16,498 nt of DNA from DASUUR01 sp036373975 (GTDB lineage: Bacteria > Patescibacteriota > Saccharimonadia > Saccharimonadales > Saccharimonadaceae). Positions within the stretch are counted from its first letter, which is position 1, and each line of letters starts with the position of its first letter. Both the position numbers and the translations under genes were made by a program. The stretch is from the NCBI GenBank assembly GCA_036373975.1, contig DASUUR010000027.1:1-16498 (forward strand). Direction: 5' to 3'. Of this stretch, positions 6,350 through 13,006 are shown piece after piece. The notes under the pieces were generated by a model. The model saw only the letters and a list, made by a program, of their open reading frames with translations, was not told the origin of the DNA and made no database searches.

Positions 6350-7273
6350 TTATAGCTCCAACTCTGCAAGCTTGTCTTTTACTTCGTCAAGCGCTTTAGT
6401 ACCAAAGCCTTTGAGCTCACGCAGATCGGTCTCGCTCAGGGTCACGAGGTCGTGTACTGTACGAATCTCGTTGTTGATGAGAGCGTTGGCGGTTCGGGCG
6501 CTCAGGTTTAGATCTTCAATTGGGGTGTCGAGCTCAGAGCTTGATTCATCTTTAGTTTGGCCAACCGCAGGGGCTGCCTCAACTCGTGTACTGCCCGCAA
6601 GTGCGGTGAACTGATTAATTAGAATTGCCGAAGCTTCCTCAAAGGCGTCACGTGGGGTCATCGAACCATCGGTGTCGATAGTGATGAGCAACTTGTTGAG
6701 GTCGGTCATCTGGCCAACACGGGTGTCTTCTACCTTGTAGCGTACACGCTGAACTGGGCTAAATACGGCGTCAAGAGCGATCATGTCGCTGTGAAGACGC
6801 TTCTCGCTCGATTCCTCAATTGTGCGGTAACCGCGACCGGTCTCTACAACAATATCCATGATAACGGTTGTTGCTGCGTCATCGATTGTTGCAATGTGTG
6901 CTTCAGGGTTAACAACTTCTACGTCAGCGGTGGTCTTGATATCGGCAGCCGTTACAACGCCTGGGCCTTTTTTCTCAAGGCGGAGCTCAATTGGCTCATC
7001 GGTATGTACGCGGAAACGAATCAGTTTAAGGTTGAGCATGATGTCAACGACATCTTCTTTGATTCCTTTAACGGTTGTGAATTCGTGGGTCGCACCTTCA
7101 ATACGGAAGGCAACGATGGCTGCACCTGCAATGCTAGAGAGCAATACTCGGCGAAGGCTGTTTCCTAAAGTCGTACCGTAACCAGTGTGGAGCGGCTCAA
7201 CAATGAATGTTGCACTTGTTGCAGAGTGATCGTCTACGCTTGCAAGTGTTGGATTGTGAATTACTTTTGACAC
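6350..7273 (-). CDS. rpoA: RNA polymerase alpha subunit
   Basis: This 307-residue protein forms the dimer that nucleates core RNA polymerase. The N-terminal domain carries EPLHTGYGTTLGNSLRRVLL, the dimerisation signature, at about 27-46. After a flexible linker (about 228-248) comes the C-terminal DNA-binding domain (249-307). There the NLSARTANAL and LKGFGTKALDEVKDKL helices keep the Arg, Asn, Gly and Lys equivalent to E. coli R265, N268, G296 and K298, so UP-element recognition is expected to be intact. It ends right after the domain, without the extra tail of E. coli (329 residues). The start is GTG, with AAGGAG 8 bases upstream in the 21-base gap after rpsD. Confidence 0.98.
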   Translation of the reverse strand: MSKVIHNPTLASVDDHSATSATFIVEPLHTGYGTTLGNSLRRVLLSSIAGAAIVAFRIEGATHEFTTVKGIKEDVVDIMLNLKLIRFRVHTDEPIELRLEKKGPGVVTAADIKTTADVEVVNPEAHIATIDDAATTVIMDIVVETGRGYRTIEESSEKRLHSDMIALDAVFSPVQRVRYKVEDTRVGQMTDLNKLLITIDTDGSMTPRDAFEEASAILINQFTALAGSTRVEAAPAVGQTKDESSSELDTPIEDLNLSARTANALINNEIRTVHDLVTLSETDLRELKGFGTKALDEVKDKLAELEL

Positions 7274-7294
7274 TTTATATACTCCTTACCCTAT

Positions 7295-7912
7295 TTAGCG
7301 TGAGTAATACTCAACGATTAGTTGTTCGTTAATCTCTGGTTCTGCCTCTTCGCGCTTAGGTAGGCCGGTAATTGTGATTGTCAACTTCTTGCTGTCGCTC
7401 TTTAACCAGCTAAGTGGCGCTTGGCTTGTGTTGTTGATCACTTGATCGATTTCGGTAAAGTATGAAGATTTTGCGCTCTTAGGGCGTACAACGATTTCAT
7501 CACCTGCCTTCAGACGAATTGATGGGATATCAACGCGACGACCATTCAGCGTAAAGTGACCGTGGCTAACGAGTTGTCGTGCGCCGCGACGGCTTGTTGC
7601 AAAGCCTGCCCGGTATACGGCGTTATCAAGTCGACGCTCAAGAAGCTGCAGCAGGATCTCACCAGATTGGCCAGCTGTACGGCCTGCCTCGGTCATTAAA
7701 CGGGCGAATTGCTTTTCGAGTAGGCCATAGAGGCGACGAACTTTTTGCTTCTCACGCAGCTGTACAGCGTAGAGACTAGCTTTGCCTTGGCGTCCGCGAC
7801 CGTGTTGACCTGGAATACCACTCTTTTTGACCATGATTTTATGAGCTTTAGGGTGAAGGGCGTAACCTTCACGACGGCTCTGCTTAACAATAGGGCTACG
7901 ATCTCGCGCCAT
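7295..7912 (-). CDS. rpsD: 30S ribosomal protein S4 (uS4), zinc-free form
   Basis: This 205-residue primary-binding small-subunit protein starts 16S 5'-domain assembly and helps form the mRNA entry site. The S4 RNA-binding domain is RLDNAVYRAGFATSRRGARQ to VDIPSIRLKAGDEIVV. GIPGQHGRGRQGKASLYAVQLREKQKVRRLYG is the standard N-domain core. The zinc form has CxxC near residues 9-12 and two later Cys; here the N-terminus reads RSPIVKQSRREGYALHPKAH without any cysteine. It lies between rpsK and rpoA as in most bacteria, 2 bases after rpsK. In E. coli S4 represses this operon; I cannot identify such a site here. Confidence 0.98.
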   Translation of the reverse strand: MARDRSPIVKQSRREGYALHPKAHKIMVKKSGIPGQHGRGRQGKASLYAVQLREKQKVRRLYGLLEKQFARLMTEAGRTAGQSGEILLQLLERRLDNAVYRAGFATSRRGARQLVSHGHFTLNGRRVDIPSIRLKAGDEIVVRPKSAKSSYFTEIDQVINNTSQAPLSWLKSDSKKLTITITGLPKREEAEPEINEQLIVEYYSR

Positions 7913-7914
7913 AC

Positions 7915-8307
7915 TTATGCTCTCCTCTGTTTGCGTGGACGTACGCCACCATGTGGCACGCCAGTAACGTCTTTGATGCTATCAACGGTAATATCGAAGT
8001 TTTGAAGTGCACGGATCGCAGAATCGCGGCCCAGGCCGACGCCTTTAACGAACACATCAACGCTGCTTAAGCCATGCAGCTGCTTAGAGGTCTCGGCGGC
8101 TTTCTCGCTTGCTACTTGGGCAGCGTAAGCGGTGCCTTTTTTGCTACCGCGGAATCCACAGGCGCCGGCGCTTGAAGCTGCAAGAACATTCCCCTTCTTA
8201 TCGGTAAAGGTGATGATTGTATTGTTGAAAGTTGCCTGAACATGAAGTTGCCCACTAGGAACTGAGCGACGCTGTTTCTTTCTGGTTGAAGTCTTATTCT
8301 CTGCCAT
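7915..8307 (-). CDS. rpsK: 30S ribosomal protein S11 (uS11)
   Basis: This 130-residue protein lies on the platform of the small subunit beside the mRNA exit and the 3' end of 16S rRNA. The core is typical: GQLHVQATFNNTIITFTD, SSAGACGFRGSKKGTAYAAQ and KGVGLGRDSAIRALQ. The C-terminal loop is odd. The near-universal PHNGCRPPKxRRV is replaced by PHGGVRPRKQRRA, so the Asn that becomes isoaspartate in E. coli (N119) is Gly120 here. The codons CCA CAT GGT GGC GTA (minus strand, near 7945-7959) are clear. It starts 9 bases after rpsM. Confidence 0.98.
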   Translation of the reverse strand: MAENKTSTRKKQRRSVPSGQLHVQATFNNTIITFTDKKGNVLAASSAGACGFRGSKKGTAYAAQVASEKAAETSKQLHGLSSVDVFVKGVGLGRDSAIRALQNFDITVDSIKDVTGVPHGGVRPRKQRRA

Positions 8308-8316
8308 AATTTATCC

Positions 8317-8703
8317 TTAGGTCTTTGATGGTGCTTTCTTCTTAGTGCCGCCCACAGTACTCTTTTTACCCTTTCGCGTTCGGGCGTTCGTGCGAGTACG
8401 TTGACCATGAGCAGGAAGATTATTCTTGTGTCGCAAACCGCGATAAGCGTTGATGTCCTTAAGGCGCTTGATATTGTTGGTGACAATTCGCTGAAGGTCG
8501 CCTTCAACTGTGTAGTCAGCGTCAATGATCTCACGGATGCGCTTTAGGTTGTCTTCGCTAAGGTCTTTAACGCGAGTGGTTGGATCGACTTTTGCCTTCT
8601 CGAGAATCTGCGCTGCAAAAAGAGGGCCGATGCCATAGATATAGGTTAGGCTAATCTGCACCTGCTTATCAGTAGGTATAGTAACGCCAGCAATTCGAGC
8701 CAT
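8317..8703 (-). CDS. rpsM: 30S ribosomal protein S13 (uS13)
   Basis: This 128-residue head protein contacts the P-site tRNA and forms intersubunit bridges. MARIAGVTIPTDKQVQISLTYIYGIG is the canonical N-terminus. A helix-two-turn-helix RNA-binding region follows, then YRGLRHKNNLPAHGQRTRTNARTRKG, the conserved basic tail. It lies 3 bases after rpmJ, the standard rpmJ-rpsM-rpsK-rpsD order. Confidence 0.98.
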   Translation of the reverse strand: MARIAGVTIPTDKQVQISLTYIYGIGPLFAAQILEKAKVDPTTRVKDLSEDNLKRIREIIDADYTVEGDLQRIVTNNIKRLKDINAYRGLRHKNNLPAHGQRTRTNARTRKGKKSTVGGTKKKAPSKT

Positions 8704-8706
8704 AGA

Positions 8707-8823
8707 TTATCCTTGCCTCTGCTTATTCTTAGGTTTTCTTTTGTTGATGACACGTAAGCGGCCTTTGCGGCGCACGAGCTGGTCATCGGGGCTAATTTTT
8801 TTGACGCTTGCACGAACTTTCAC
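8707..8823 (-). CDS. rpmJ: 50S ribosomal protein L36 (bL36), cysteine-free form
   Basis: This is a 38-residue gene with a GTG start. The translation begins MKVRASVKKISPDDQLVRRK and ends INKRKPKNKQRQG, matching L36 in length, N-terminus and C-terminus. L36 is a late-assembling large-subunit protein near the GTPase-associated region. The zinc ligands of the common form (Cys11, Cys14, Cys27, His33) are replaced by Ser, Asp, Asn and Lys, so this is the C-minus, zinc-independent type. AAGGGAG (8836-8842) lies 12 bases before the GTG, a rather long spacing, but the conserved MKVRAS N-terminus fixes the start. It sits between infA and rpsM as in most bacteria. Confidence 0.95.
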   Translation of the reverse strand: MKVRASVKKISPDDQLVRRKGRLRVINKRKPKNKQRQG

Positions 8824-8850
8824 AGCGAAAAAAGTCTCCCTTTAAATAAT

Positions 8851-9081
8851 TTATGATTGATCTTTTAAGCGGAAGCTGATTCTACCCTGCGTAAGGTCAT
8901 AAGGGCTCAACTCAACTTCTACTTTGTCATTTAGCACCAGCCGGATAAAGTGCCTCCGCATCTTACCAGATATTCGTGCCCTGACTTTATGGCCATTCTC
9001 AAGTTCTACCTCAAATTCAGCATTAGGTAGTGCCTTGACTACCCGTCCCATGAATTTAATTACTCCTTTTTGTTCAGCCAT
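8851..9081 (-). CDS. infA: Translation initiation factor IF-1
   Basis: This 76-residue OB-fold protein binds the A site of the 30S subunit during initiation. The core VKALPNAEFEVELENGHKVR, ISGKMRRHFIRLVLNDKVEV and ELSPYDLTQGRISFR is unmistakable. The first ten residues (MAEQKGVIKF) align with the MAKEDxIE start of other IF-1 proteins, supporting the ATG at 9081, although no Shine-Dalgarno sequence precedes it. An AAGGAG lies inside codons 5-7, 11 bases before Met11, so a second start is conceivable. adk and map, which often separate secY and infA, are absent. A promoter lies directly upstream. Confidence 0.97.
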   Translation of the reverse strand: MAEQKGVIKFMGRVVKALPNAEFEVELENGHKVRARISGKMRRHFIRLVLNDKVEVELSPYDLTQGRISFRLKDQS

Positions 9082-9096
9082 AAACTACAATAGTGA

Positions 9097-9125
9097 ATTA
9101 TACAGTAATATAGTTCAGCAGTAAA
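9097..9125 (-). promoter_or_regulatory. Internal promoter upstream of infA
   Basis: On the minus strand: TTTACT (9120-9125), 17-base spacer, then a perfect TATAAT (9097-9102). The predicted start is near 9090-9091, only 9-10 bases before the infA ATG. It would drive infA, rpmJ, rpsM, rpsK, rpsD, rpoA, rplQ, rplM and rpsI independently of the S10/spc part. Confidence 0.7.
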
Positions 9126-9150
9126 GGTGTTTTGTGAAAAACTACCTTTA
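9122..9150 (-). other. Inverted repeat between secY and infA
   Basis: TAAAGGT (9122-9128) pairs with ACCTTTA (9144-9150), and GTTTT (9129-9133) with AAAAC (9138-9142), leaving one bulged base and a 4-base loop. It begins 11 bases after the secY stop and overlaps the -35 box of the infA promoter. No U-run follows it in the direction of transcription, so it is not a standard terminator. A role as a 3' end stabiliser, weak attenuator or operator is possible. Confidence 0.5.
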
Positions 9151-9161
9151 TGCGATTAAAA

Positions 9162-10571
9162 TTACTTGTATTCGTCATAAGTTACCATTAATGCGCGCGA
9201 ATTAATTTGTCTCAAGGCTTCGATCGCAACTGTCACCACGATCAGCAATCCCGTTCCTCCAATTGCAAGGTTCGCAGCGCTTATTCCGAGCTGTGCGAAT
9301 ATATATTCAGCAACGAACGGAAGTATCGCAATTAAACCAAGAGCGAGTGATCCAAATAGAGTGAGACGGTTAACGATAGTCCTCAAGTGCTTTTCGGTGG
9401 TAACACCTGGCCGAATGTTCTCAATGAAGCCGCCTTGCTTTTGCAGGTTTTCAGCAATTTCGGCAGTATTGAAGACGATTCCTGTATAGAAGTACGTAAA
9501 GAGTACCACAAGAGCAAAATAACTAACCGGGTAGATGAAGTCGGCTGCATCGAAGCCGGCAAACGTGCCGGGCTGTGGAGCCTGGAACCATAACACAAGG
9601 TTATTCCCTATTTCCTTGTATCCCGGATCACCCGTGGCGACAAGAAGCTGTCCAATGAACGCTGGGAGCGCCAGGAAGGCGACGGCGAAGATTACGGGAA
9701 CCACACCCGCTGTAATTAGCTTAATAGGCAACAGGCTCTTTACACCGCCGTAGGCGCTGTTCCCTTGAACGCGCTTTGCGTAGTTGATGTCAATTACTCG
9801 CTGTGCCTCGTTAATCTTTACGAGCAGGTATAAGACGATGAGTGACGTAACAATAACAGAAAGCGCAACAAAGAAGGCGGTAGCGTTTACTGGTACGGTA
9901 AACCAATTGAATATCTGTAGCCGGTCGCCATCGGCAGAAAAGAGCGAGGTCCAGATGGTCGCTAGCATCTGTGGCAATTGGCTAATGATGCCGGCAAAGA
10001 TCAAGAGACTGATACCGTTTCCTACGCCTTGCTCAGTCATTAACTCACCAAGCCACATTAGAAGCATTGCTCCGGCGGTCATCGCTGTGACAGCGACTAC
10101 CCATTCTATGGGGCTTGTTTCACCGAGTACAGCCACATTTCCAGCCAGCACCGTCTGACGCAGTATGAAGATAAACGCGATAGACTGCACAATGGCCAGC
10201 GGAAGTGACAGGAGCCGTGTCCACTGATTAATCTTTCGCCGCCCGGATTCGCCGTCCTTGTGGAGCTCCTCAAAGCGCGGCACAACCTTGGTCAGTAGCT
10301 GCATAACAATTGATGCAGTAATGTACGGTCCGAGCCCCACGAGTACAATCGAGAAGCTTGCAAGCGCACCTCCGCTTAAAAGATTAAGAAAGCCACCAAA
10401 GTCGCTGCTAGATACTACATTGTCGATTACTTCCTTAAGTTGCGTCGGCTCGGCAATCGGCACTGGTATGTGCGACAAAAAACGGTACGCGACAACAAGC
10501 CCAAGGACAATTAGCAATCGTTTTTGCATATCCCGGCTCTTCAGTGAGGTAAAAATTGTACGCCACTTCAC
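9162..10571 (-). CDS. secY: Protein translocase subunit SecY
   Basis: This 469-residue protein is the channel-forming subunit of the SecYEG translocon in the cytoplasmic membrane; the profile fits ten transmembrane helices. The start VKWRTIFTSLKSRDMQKRLL (GTG) aligns with the N-terminus of other SecY proteins, and AGGGGG (10581-10586) lies 9 bases before it. Family marks are FLNLLSGGALASFSIVLVGL, GPYITASIVMQLL, RRKINQWTRLL, INYAKRVQGNSAYGG (cytosolic loop C4), AENLQKQGGFIENIRPG (loop C5 with its conserved Arg) and GGTGLLIVVTVAIE near the end. It is slightly longer than E. coli SecY (443), partly from a periplasmic insertion around FSADGDRLQIFNWF. It follows rplO after a 55-base gap with a hairpin, the largest gap within the operon apart from the 80 bases before infA. 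Confidence 0.97.
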   Translation of the reverse strand: MKWRTIFTSLKSRDMQKRLLIVLGLVVAYRFLSHIPVPIAEPTQLKEVIDNVVSSSDFGGFLNLLSGGALASFSIVLVGLGPYITASIVMQLLTKVVPRFEELHKDGESGRRKINQWTRLLSLPLAIVQSIAFIFILRQTVLAGNVAVLGETSPIEWVVAVTAMTAGAMLLMWLGELMTEQGVGNGISLLIFAGIISQLPQMLATIWTSLFSADGDRLQIFNWFTVPVNATAFFVALSVIVTSLIVLYLLVKINEAQRVIDINYAKRVQGNSAYGGVKSLLPIKLITAGVVPVIFAVAFLALPAFIGQLLVATGDPGYKEIGNNLVLWFQAPQPGTFAGFDAADFIYPVSYFALVVLFTYFYTGIVFNTAEIAENLQKQGGFIENIRPGVTTEKHLRTIVNRLTLFGSLALGLIAILPFVAEYIFAQLGISAANLAIGGTGLLIVVTVAIEALRQINSRALMVTYDEYK

Positions 10572-10580
10572 CTTATAGTT

Positions 10581-10586
10581 CCCCCT
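10581..10586 (-). promoter_or_regulatory. Ribosome-binding site that fixes the secY start
   Basis: The minus strand reads AGGGGG, then 9 bases, then GTG (10569-10571). The upstream in-frame TTG at 10605-10607 falls in the loop and arm of the rplO-secY hairpin and has no such site. This supports the GTG. Confidence 0.7.
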
Positions 10587-10596
10587 ATCACGTGTA

Positions 10597-10617
10597 AACG
10601 GCGCCAAGAGCGCCGTT
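10597..10617 (-). other. GC-rich hairpin in the rplO-secY intercistronic gap
   Basis: A perfect 8-base stem, AACGGCGC (10597-10604) with GCGCCGTT (10610-10617), has a 5-base loop. It lies between the rplO stop and the secY ribosome-binding site. On the minus strand it is followed by TTTACA only, so termination would be weak. It resembles a processing or stability element or a leaky attenuator that lowers secY expression below that of ribosomal proteins. Confidence 0.6.
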
Positions 10618-10626
10618 CGGAATTTA

Positions 10627-11109
10627 TTATTCAGCTTTTTCTGCTGGCTTCGTGCTCTTCTTCAATGGTACTGGAGTTTTCTCGAAAACACCACCATTTG
10701 CGGTTAGGCTTTCGACAACACTCTTTGATGCACCTTGAGTGCGGAGTTTTATGTTTTTTGCCTTTAGCTCACCACGTGCAATTACCTTAACAGTGTGGAA
10801 AGGAGTCATGATCAACCCAGCCTCAAAAAGACCAAAGTTATCTACTGTTTTGCCCTCAAGGGTTGATAACTCCTCAAGGTATACAACCTGAGCTGGTGCG
10901 CGAAGTGTCTTAAAACCTTTCGTCTTTGGTACGGCTTGCATAAGTGCGCGTGAACCGCCCATAAACGTGGCGCGCAGCTTTTTACCAGTGCGAGCGTTCT
11001 GCCCCTTGGTGCCGCGACCTGCAGTTTTACCTTGACCAGCGCTTATTCCGCGACCTACCCGCTTTTTGTTCTTGTTGGCGGTTGCTTCGAGTTCATGATA
11101 TTTCGTCAT
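10627..11109 (-). CDS. rplO: 50S ribosomal protein L15 (uL15)
   Basis: This 160-residue large-subunit assembly protein has a long basic N-terminal extension into 23S rRNA. The N-terminal KNKKRVGRGISAGQGKTAGRGTKGQNAR is the L15 signature in divergent form, and GGVFEKTPVPLKK near the end is the typical C-domain ending. It is directly preceded by rpsE (6-base gap), so rpmD is missing from its usual place. It ends before the hairpin-containing gap upstream of secY. Confidence 0.97.
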   Translation of the reverse strand: MTKYHELEATANKNKKRVGRGISAGQGKTAGRGTKGQNARTGKKLRATFMGGSRALMQAVPKTKGFKTLRAPAQVVYLEELSTLEGKTVDNFGLFEAGLIMTPFHTVKVIARGELKAKNIKLRTQGASKSVVESLTANGGVFEKTPVPLKKSTKPAEKAE

Positions 11110-11115
11110 TGTGAA

Positions 11116-11685
11116 TTATCCTTCCTTCTTTGCGCTTGTCGTTTTTTTAGTTTTAGCGTTAGTAATCCACTCCTCAGCCGGTACAAGTGACTTAAGCGCC
11201 TCAATGGTCGCATAAGCAATGTTTACCTTGTTGGTGCTTCCGAGTGACTTACTTAGCAGGTTACGAATGCCAGTTACGCCAATAATCGATCGAACCACAC
11301 CACCAGCGATAATACCAGTACCAGGGGCGGCAGGCTTAAGTAGTACACGAGCACCACTCATTTTTACTTCAGTATCGTGGGGTATAGTATCCTTTGCCGT
11401 CGAAATTGTGATCAAGTTCTTCTTTGCAACGTCAGTAGCTTTTGCAACTGCAGCTTGGACATCTTGACCCTTTGCAACACCAACGCCTACTTTGTTCTTG
11501 CGATCGCCAACAACAACAAGCGCCTTAAAGCGGAAGCGTCGTCCGCCTTTTACAACACGAGCAACGCGATCTATATTGATCACTAATTCCTCAAATTGTT
11601 TGTCTTCTTTTGGCACCTGAGCGCGATCAGTTCTTGGTGAGCGACGTTCGCGAACGGGCGCAGTATTCTTAACTTCTTCAGCCAT
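11116..11685 (-). CDS. rpsE: 30S ribosomal protein S5 (uS5)
   Basis: This 189-residue protein acts in mRNA unwinding at the entry channel and in decoding fidelity. Core motifs are VARVVKGGRRFRFKALVVVGD, GVGVAKGQDVQAAVAKA, PHDTEVKMSGARVLLKPAAPGTGIIAGG and VRSIIGVTGIRNLLSKSLGS. It is somewhat longer than E. coli S5 (167) through an N-terminal charged extension (about residues 1-30) and a Lys-rich tail. It lies 2 bases after rplR. Confidence 0.98.
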   Translation of the reverse strand: MAEEVKNTAPVRERRSPRTDRAQVPKEDKQFEELVINIDRVARVVKGGRRFRFKALVVVGDRKNKVGVGVAKGQDVQAAVAKATDVAKKNLITISTAKDTIPHDTEVKMSGARVLLKPAAPGTGIIAGGVVRSIIGVTGIRNLLSKSLGSTNKVNIAYATIEALKSLVPAEEWITNAKTKKTTSAKKEG

Positions 11686-11687
11686 TA

Positions 11688-12041
11688 CTAGAACTCCATT
11701 CCTTCTTTGCGGGCAGCATCAGCAAGCGCCTTTAGGCGGCCGGCGTAGCGACGACCGTTGCGGTCAAATACCACTGCTGAAATTTTTGCCTTCTTAGCTT
11801 TTTTGGCGATCTCCGCACCAACCCATGCTGCTTTTTCTGAGAGTGATCCCGCCTGCTTAGTGCCAACAGTGGTTGCTGACGCAATTGTTTTGTGCAGGCT
11901 GTCATCAATAAGCTGCGCACTGACATGTAAGTTGCTGACAGTAACCGTTAAGCGAGGGCGTGCTGTTGACCCTTCGACTTTAGCGCGCACTCGATTTTTG
12001 CGGAGCGTGCGACTGAGGAGTTTTTTTGCTAATTGATTCAT
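11688..12041 (-). CDS. rplR: 50S ribosomal protein L18 (uL18)
   Basis: This 117-residue protein binds 5S rRNA and helps place it in the central protuberance. RKNRVRAKVEGSTARPRLTVTVSNLHVSAQLIDD, followed by AAWVGAEIAKKAKKAKISAVVFDRNGRRYAGRLKALADAARKEGMEF, is the classical L18 layout ending in GLxF-like GMEF. Length equals E. coli L18 (117). It starts 2 bases after rplF and ends in TAG. Confidence 0.98.
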   Translation of the reverse strand: MNQLAKKLLSRTLRKNRVRAKVEGSTARPRLTVTVSNLHVSAQLIDDSLHKTIASATTVGTKQAGSLSEKAAWVGAEIAKKAKKAKISAVVFDRNGRRYAGRLKALADAARKEGMEF

Positions 12042-12043
12042 GA

Positions 12044-12577
12044 TTATTTACCTGTCTTTCCCGCTTTTCGAATAATCTGTTCATCAACATACTTAATACC
12101 CTTACCTTTGTATGGTTCAGGCTTCTTAAGCGCGCGGATTTCTGCAGCAACTTGCCCAACTTGTTGCTTGTTAATACCGCTAACTGTGATGAGGTTTTTC
12201 TCAACAAGTAGAGAAACGCCTTCTACGGCTTTATATACTACAGGGTGCGAAAAGCCTAGCTGCATCTCAATTTGCTGGCCACCGCCGTTAATGCGGAAAC
12301 CAACGCCGTTAAGCTCAAGCTTCTTTTCGAAGCCTTTCGTAACGCCAGTTACCATGTTGTTGATCAATGCGCGCATCAGACCATGCTGAGCGCGAGCGAT
12401 CTTTTCGTCACTCTTTCGATTAACAGTTAAGGTGTCGCCGTCGATGTTGATTTCGACATGCGGCAAGACAAACTGGTTAAGCGTACCTTTCGGCCCCTGT
12501 ACTATAACAGTGCCTTGGTCGACCGTGATTGTCACACCCGCTGGGATCGAAATTGGTAGTTTTCCGATTCGACTCAT
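12044..12577 (-). CDS. rplF: 50S ribosomal protein L6 (uL6)
   Basis: This 177-residue two-domain protein near the sarcin-ricin loop contacts the elongation-factor site. It opens with MSRIGKLPISIPAGVTITVD and ends with the signature PEPYKGKGIKYVDEQIIRKAGKTGK (canonical PEPYKGKGIRY, K[A/S]GK). The length matches E. coli L6 (177). TAGGAG 7-8 bases upstream supports the start in the 14-base gap after rpsH. Confidence 0.98.
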   Translation of the reverse strand: MSRIGKLPISIPAGVTITVDQGTVIVQGPKGTLNQFVLPHVEINIDGDTLTVNRKSDEKIARAQHGLMRALINNMVTGVTKGFEKKLELNGVGFRINGGGQQIEMQLGFSHPVVYKAVEGVSLLVEKNLITVSGINKQQVGQVAAEIRALKKPEPYKGKGIKYVDEQIIRKAGKTGK

Positions 12578-12591
12578 ATTTTTACTCCTAA

Positions 12592-12993
12592 TTAATATAC
12601 TTTACAGAGAACTTCACCGCCGAGGCGTTCTTTGATTGCTTGCTGGCCTGTCATGACACCTTTGCTGGTGCTCACAAGGACGATACCACGGCCACTTTTG
12701 ACGCGCGGGATCTCATTAACCCCGGCGTATACACGGCGGCCAGGCTTACTGACGCGAACAATCTCGGTGATTACCGAGCGTGTACCGTCTGCGCTTAAAG
12801 TGATAACCAATGTATTGCGTGGCGCGGTTTTCTCAACAGACACGTCAGCGATGTAGCCTGCGCTTTTAAGCTGTTTTGCAATAGTCTCTTTAATTTTGCT
12901 ACTTGGTGTACGGACCTCATTCTTACCAACGAGTGACGCATTTCGAATACGTGTCAACAAGTCGGCGATTGGGTCAGATGATTGTAATGCCAT
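12592..12993 (-). CDS. rpsH: 30S ribosomal protein S8 (uS8)
   Basis: This 133-residue protein binds the central domain of 16S rRNA. The start MALQSSDPIADLLTRIRNAS (12993) aligns with the canonical MSMQDPIADMLTRIRNA, and AGGAG (12999-13003) lies 5 bases before it. The frame continues upstream into rpsN, but that extension is not family-like. The ending IVLVSTSKGVMTGQQAIKERLGGEVLCKVY is the S8 signature (STSKGxMTxxxA, GGE.L..V). In E. coli S8 represses the spc operon; no clear copy of its target is visible here. Confidence 0.98.
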   Translation of the reverse strand: MALQSSDPIADLLTRIRNASLVGKNEVRTPSSKIKETIAKQLKSAGYIADVSVEKTAPRNTLVITLSADGTRSVITEIVRVSKPGRRVYAGVNEIPRVKSGRGIVLVSTSKGVMTGQQAIKERLGGEVLCKVY

Positions 12994-13006
12994 TTCTGCT
13001 CCTCTC

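Noticed and set aside
10572..10607. TTG start for secY at 10607
   Set aside because: The codon lies within the intercistronic hairpin. The 12 extra residues have no SecY counterpart, and the GTG at 10571 has a proper AGGGGG site.
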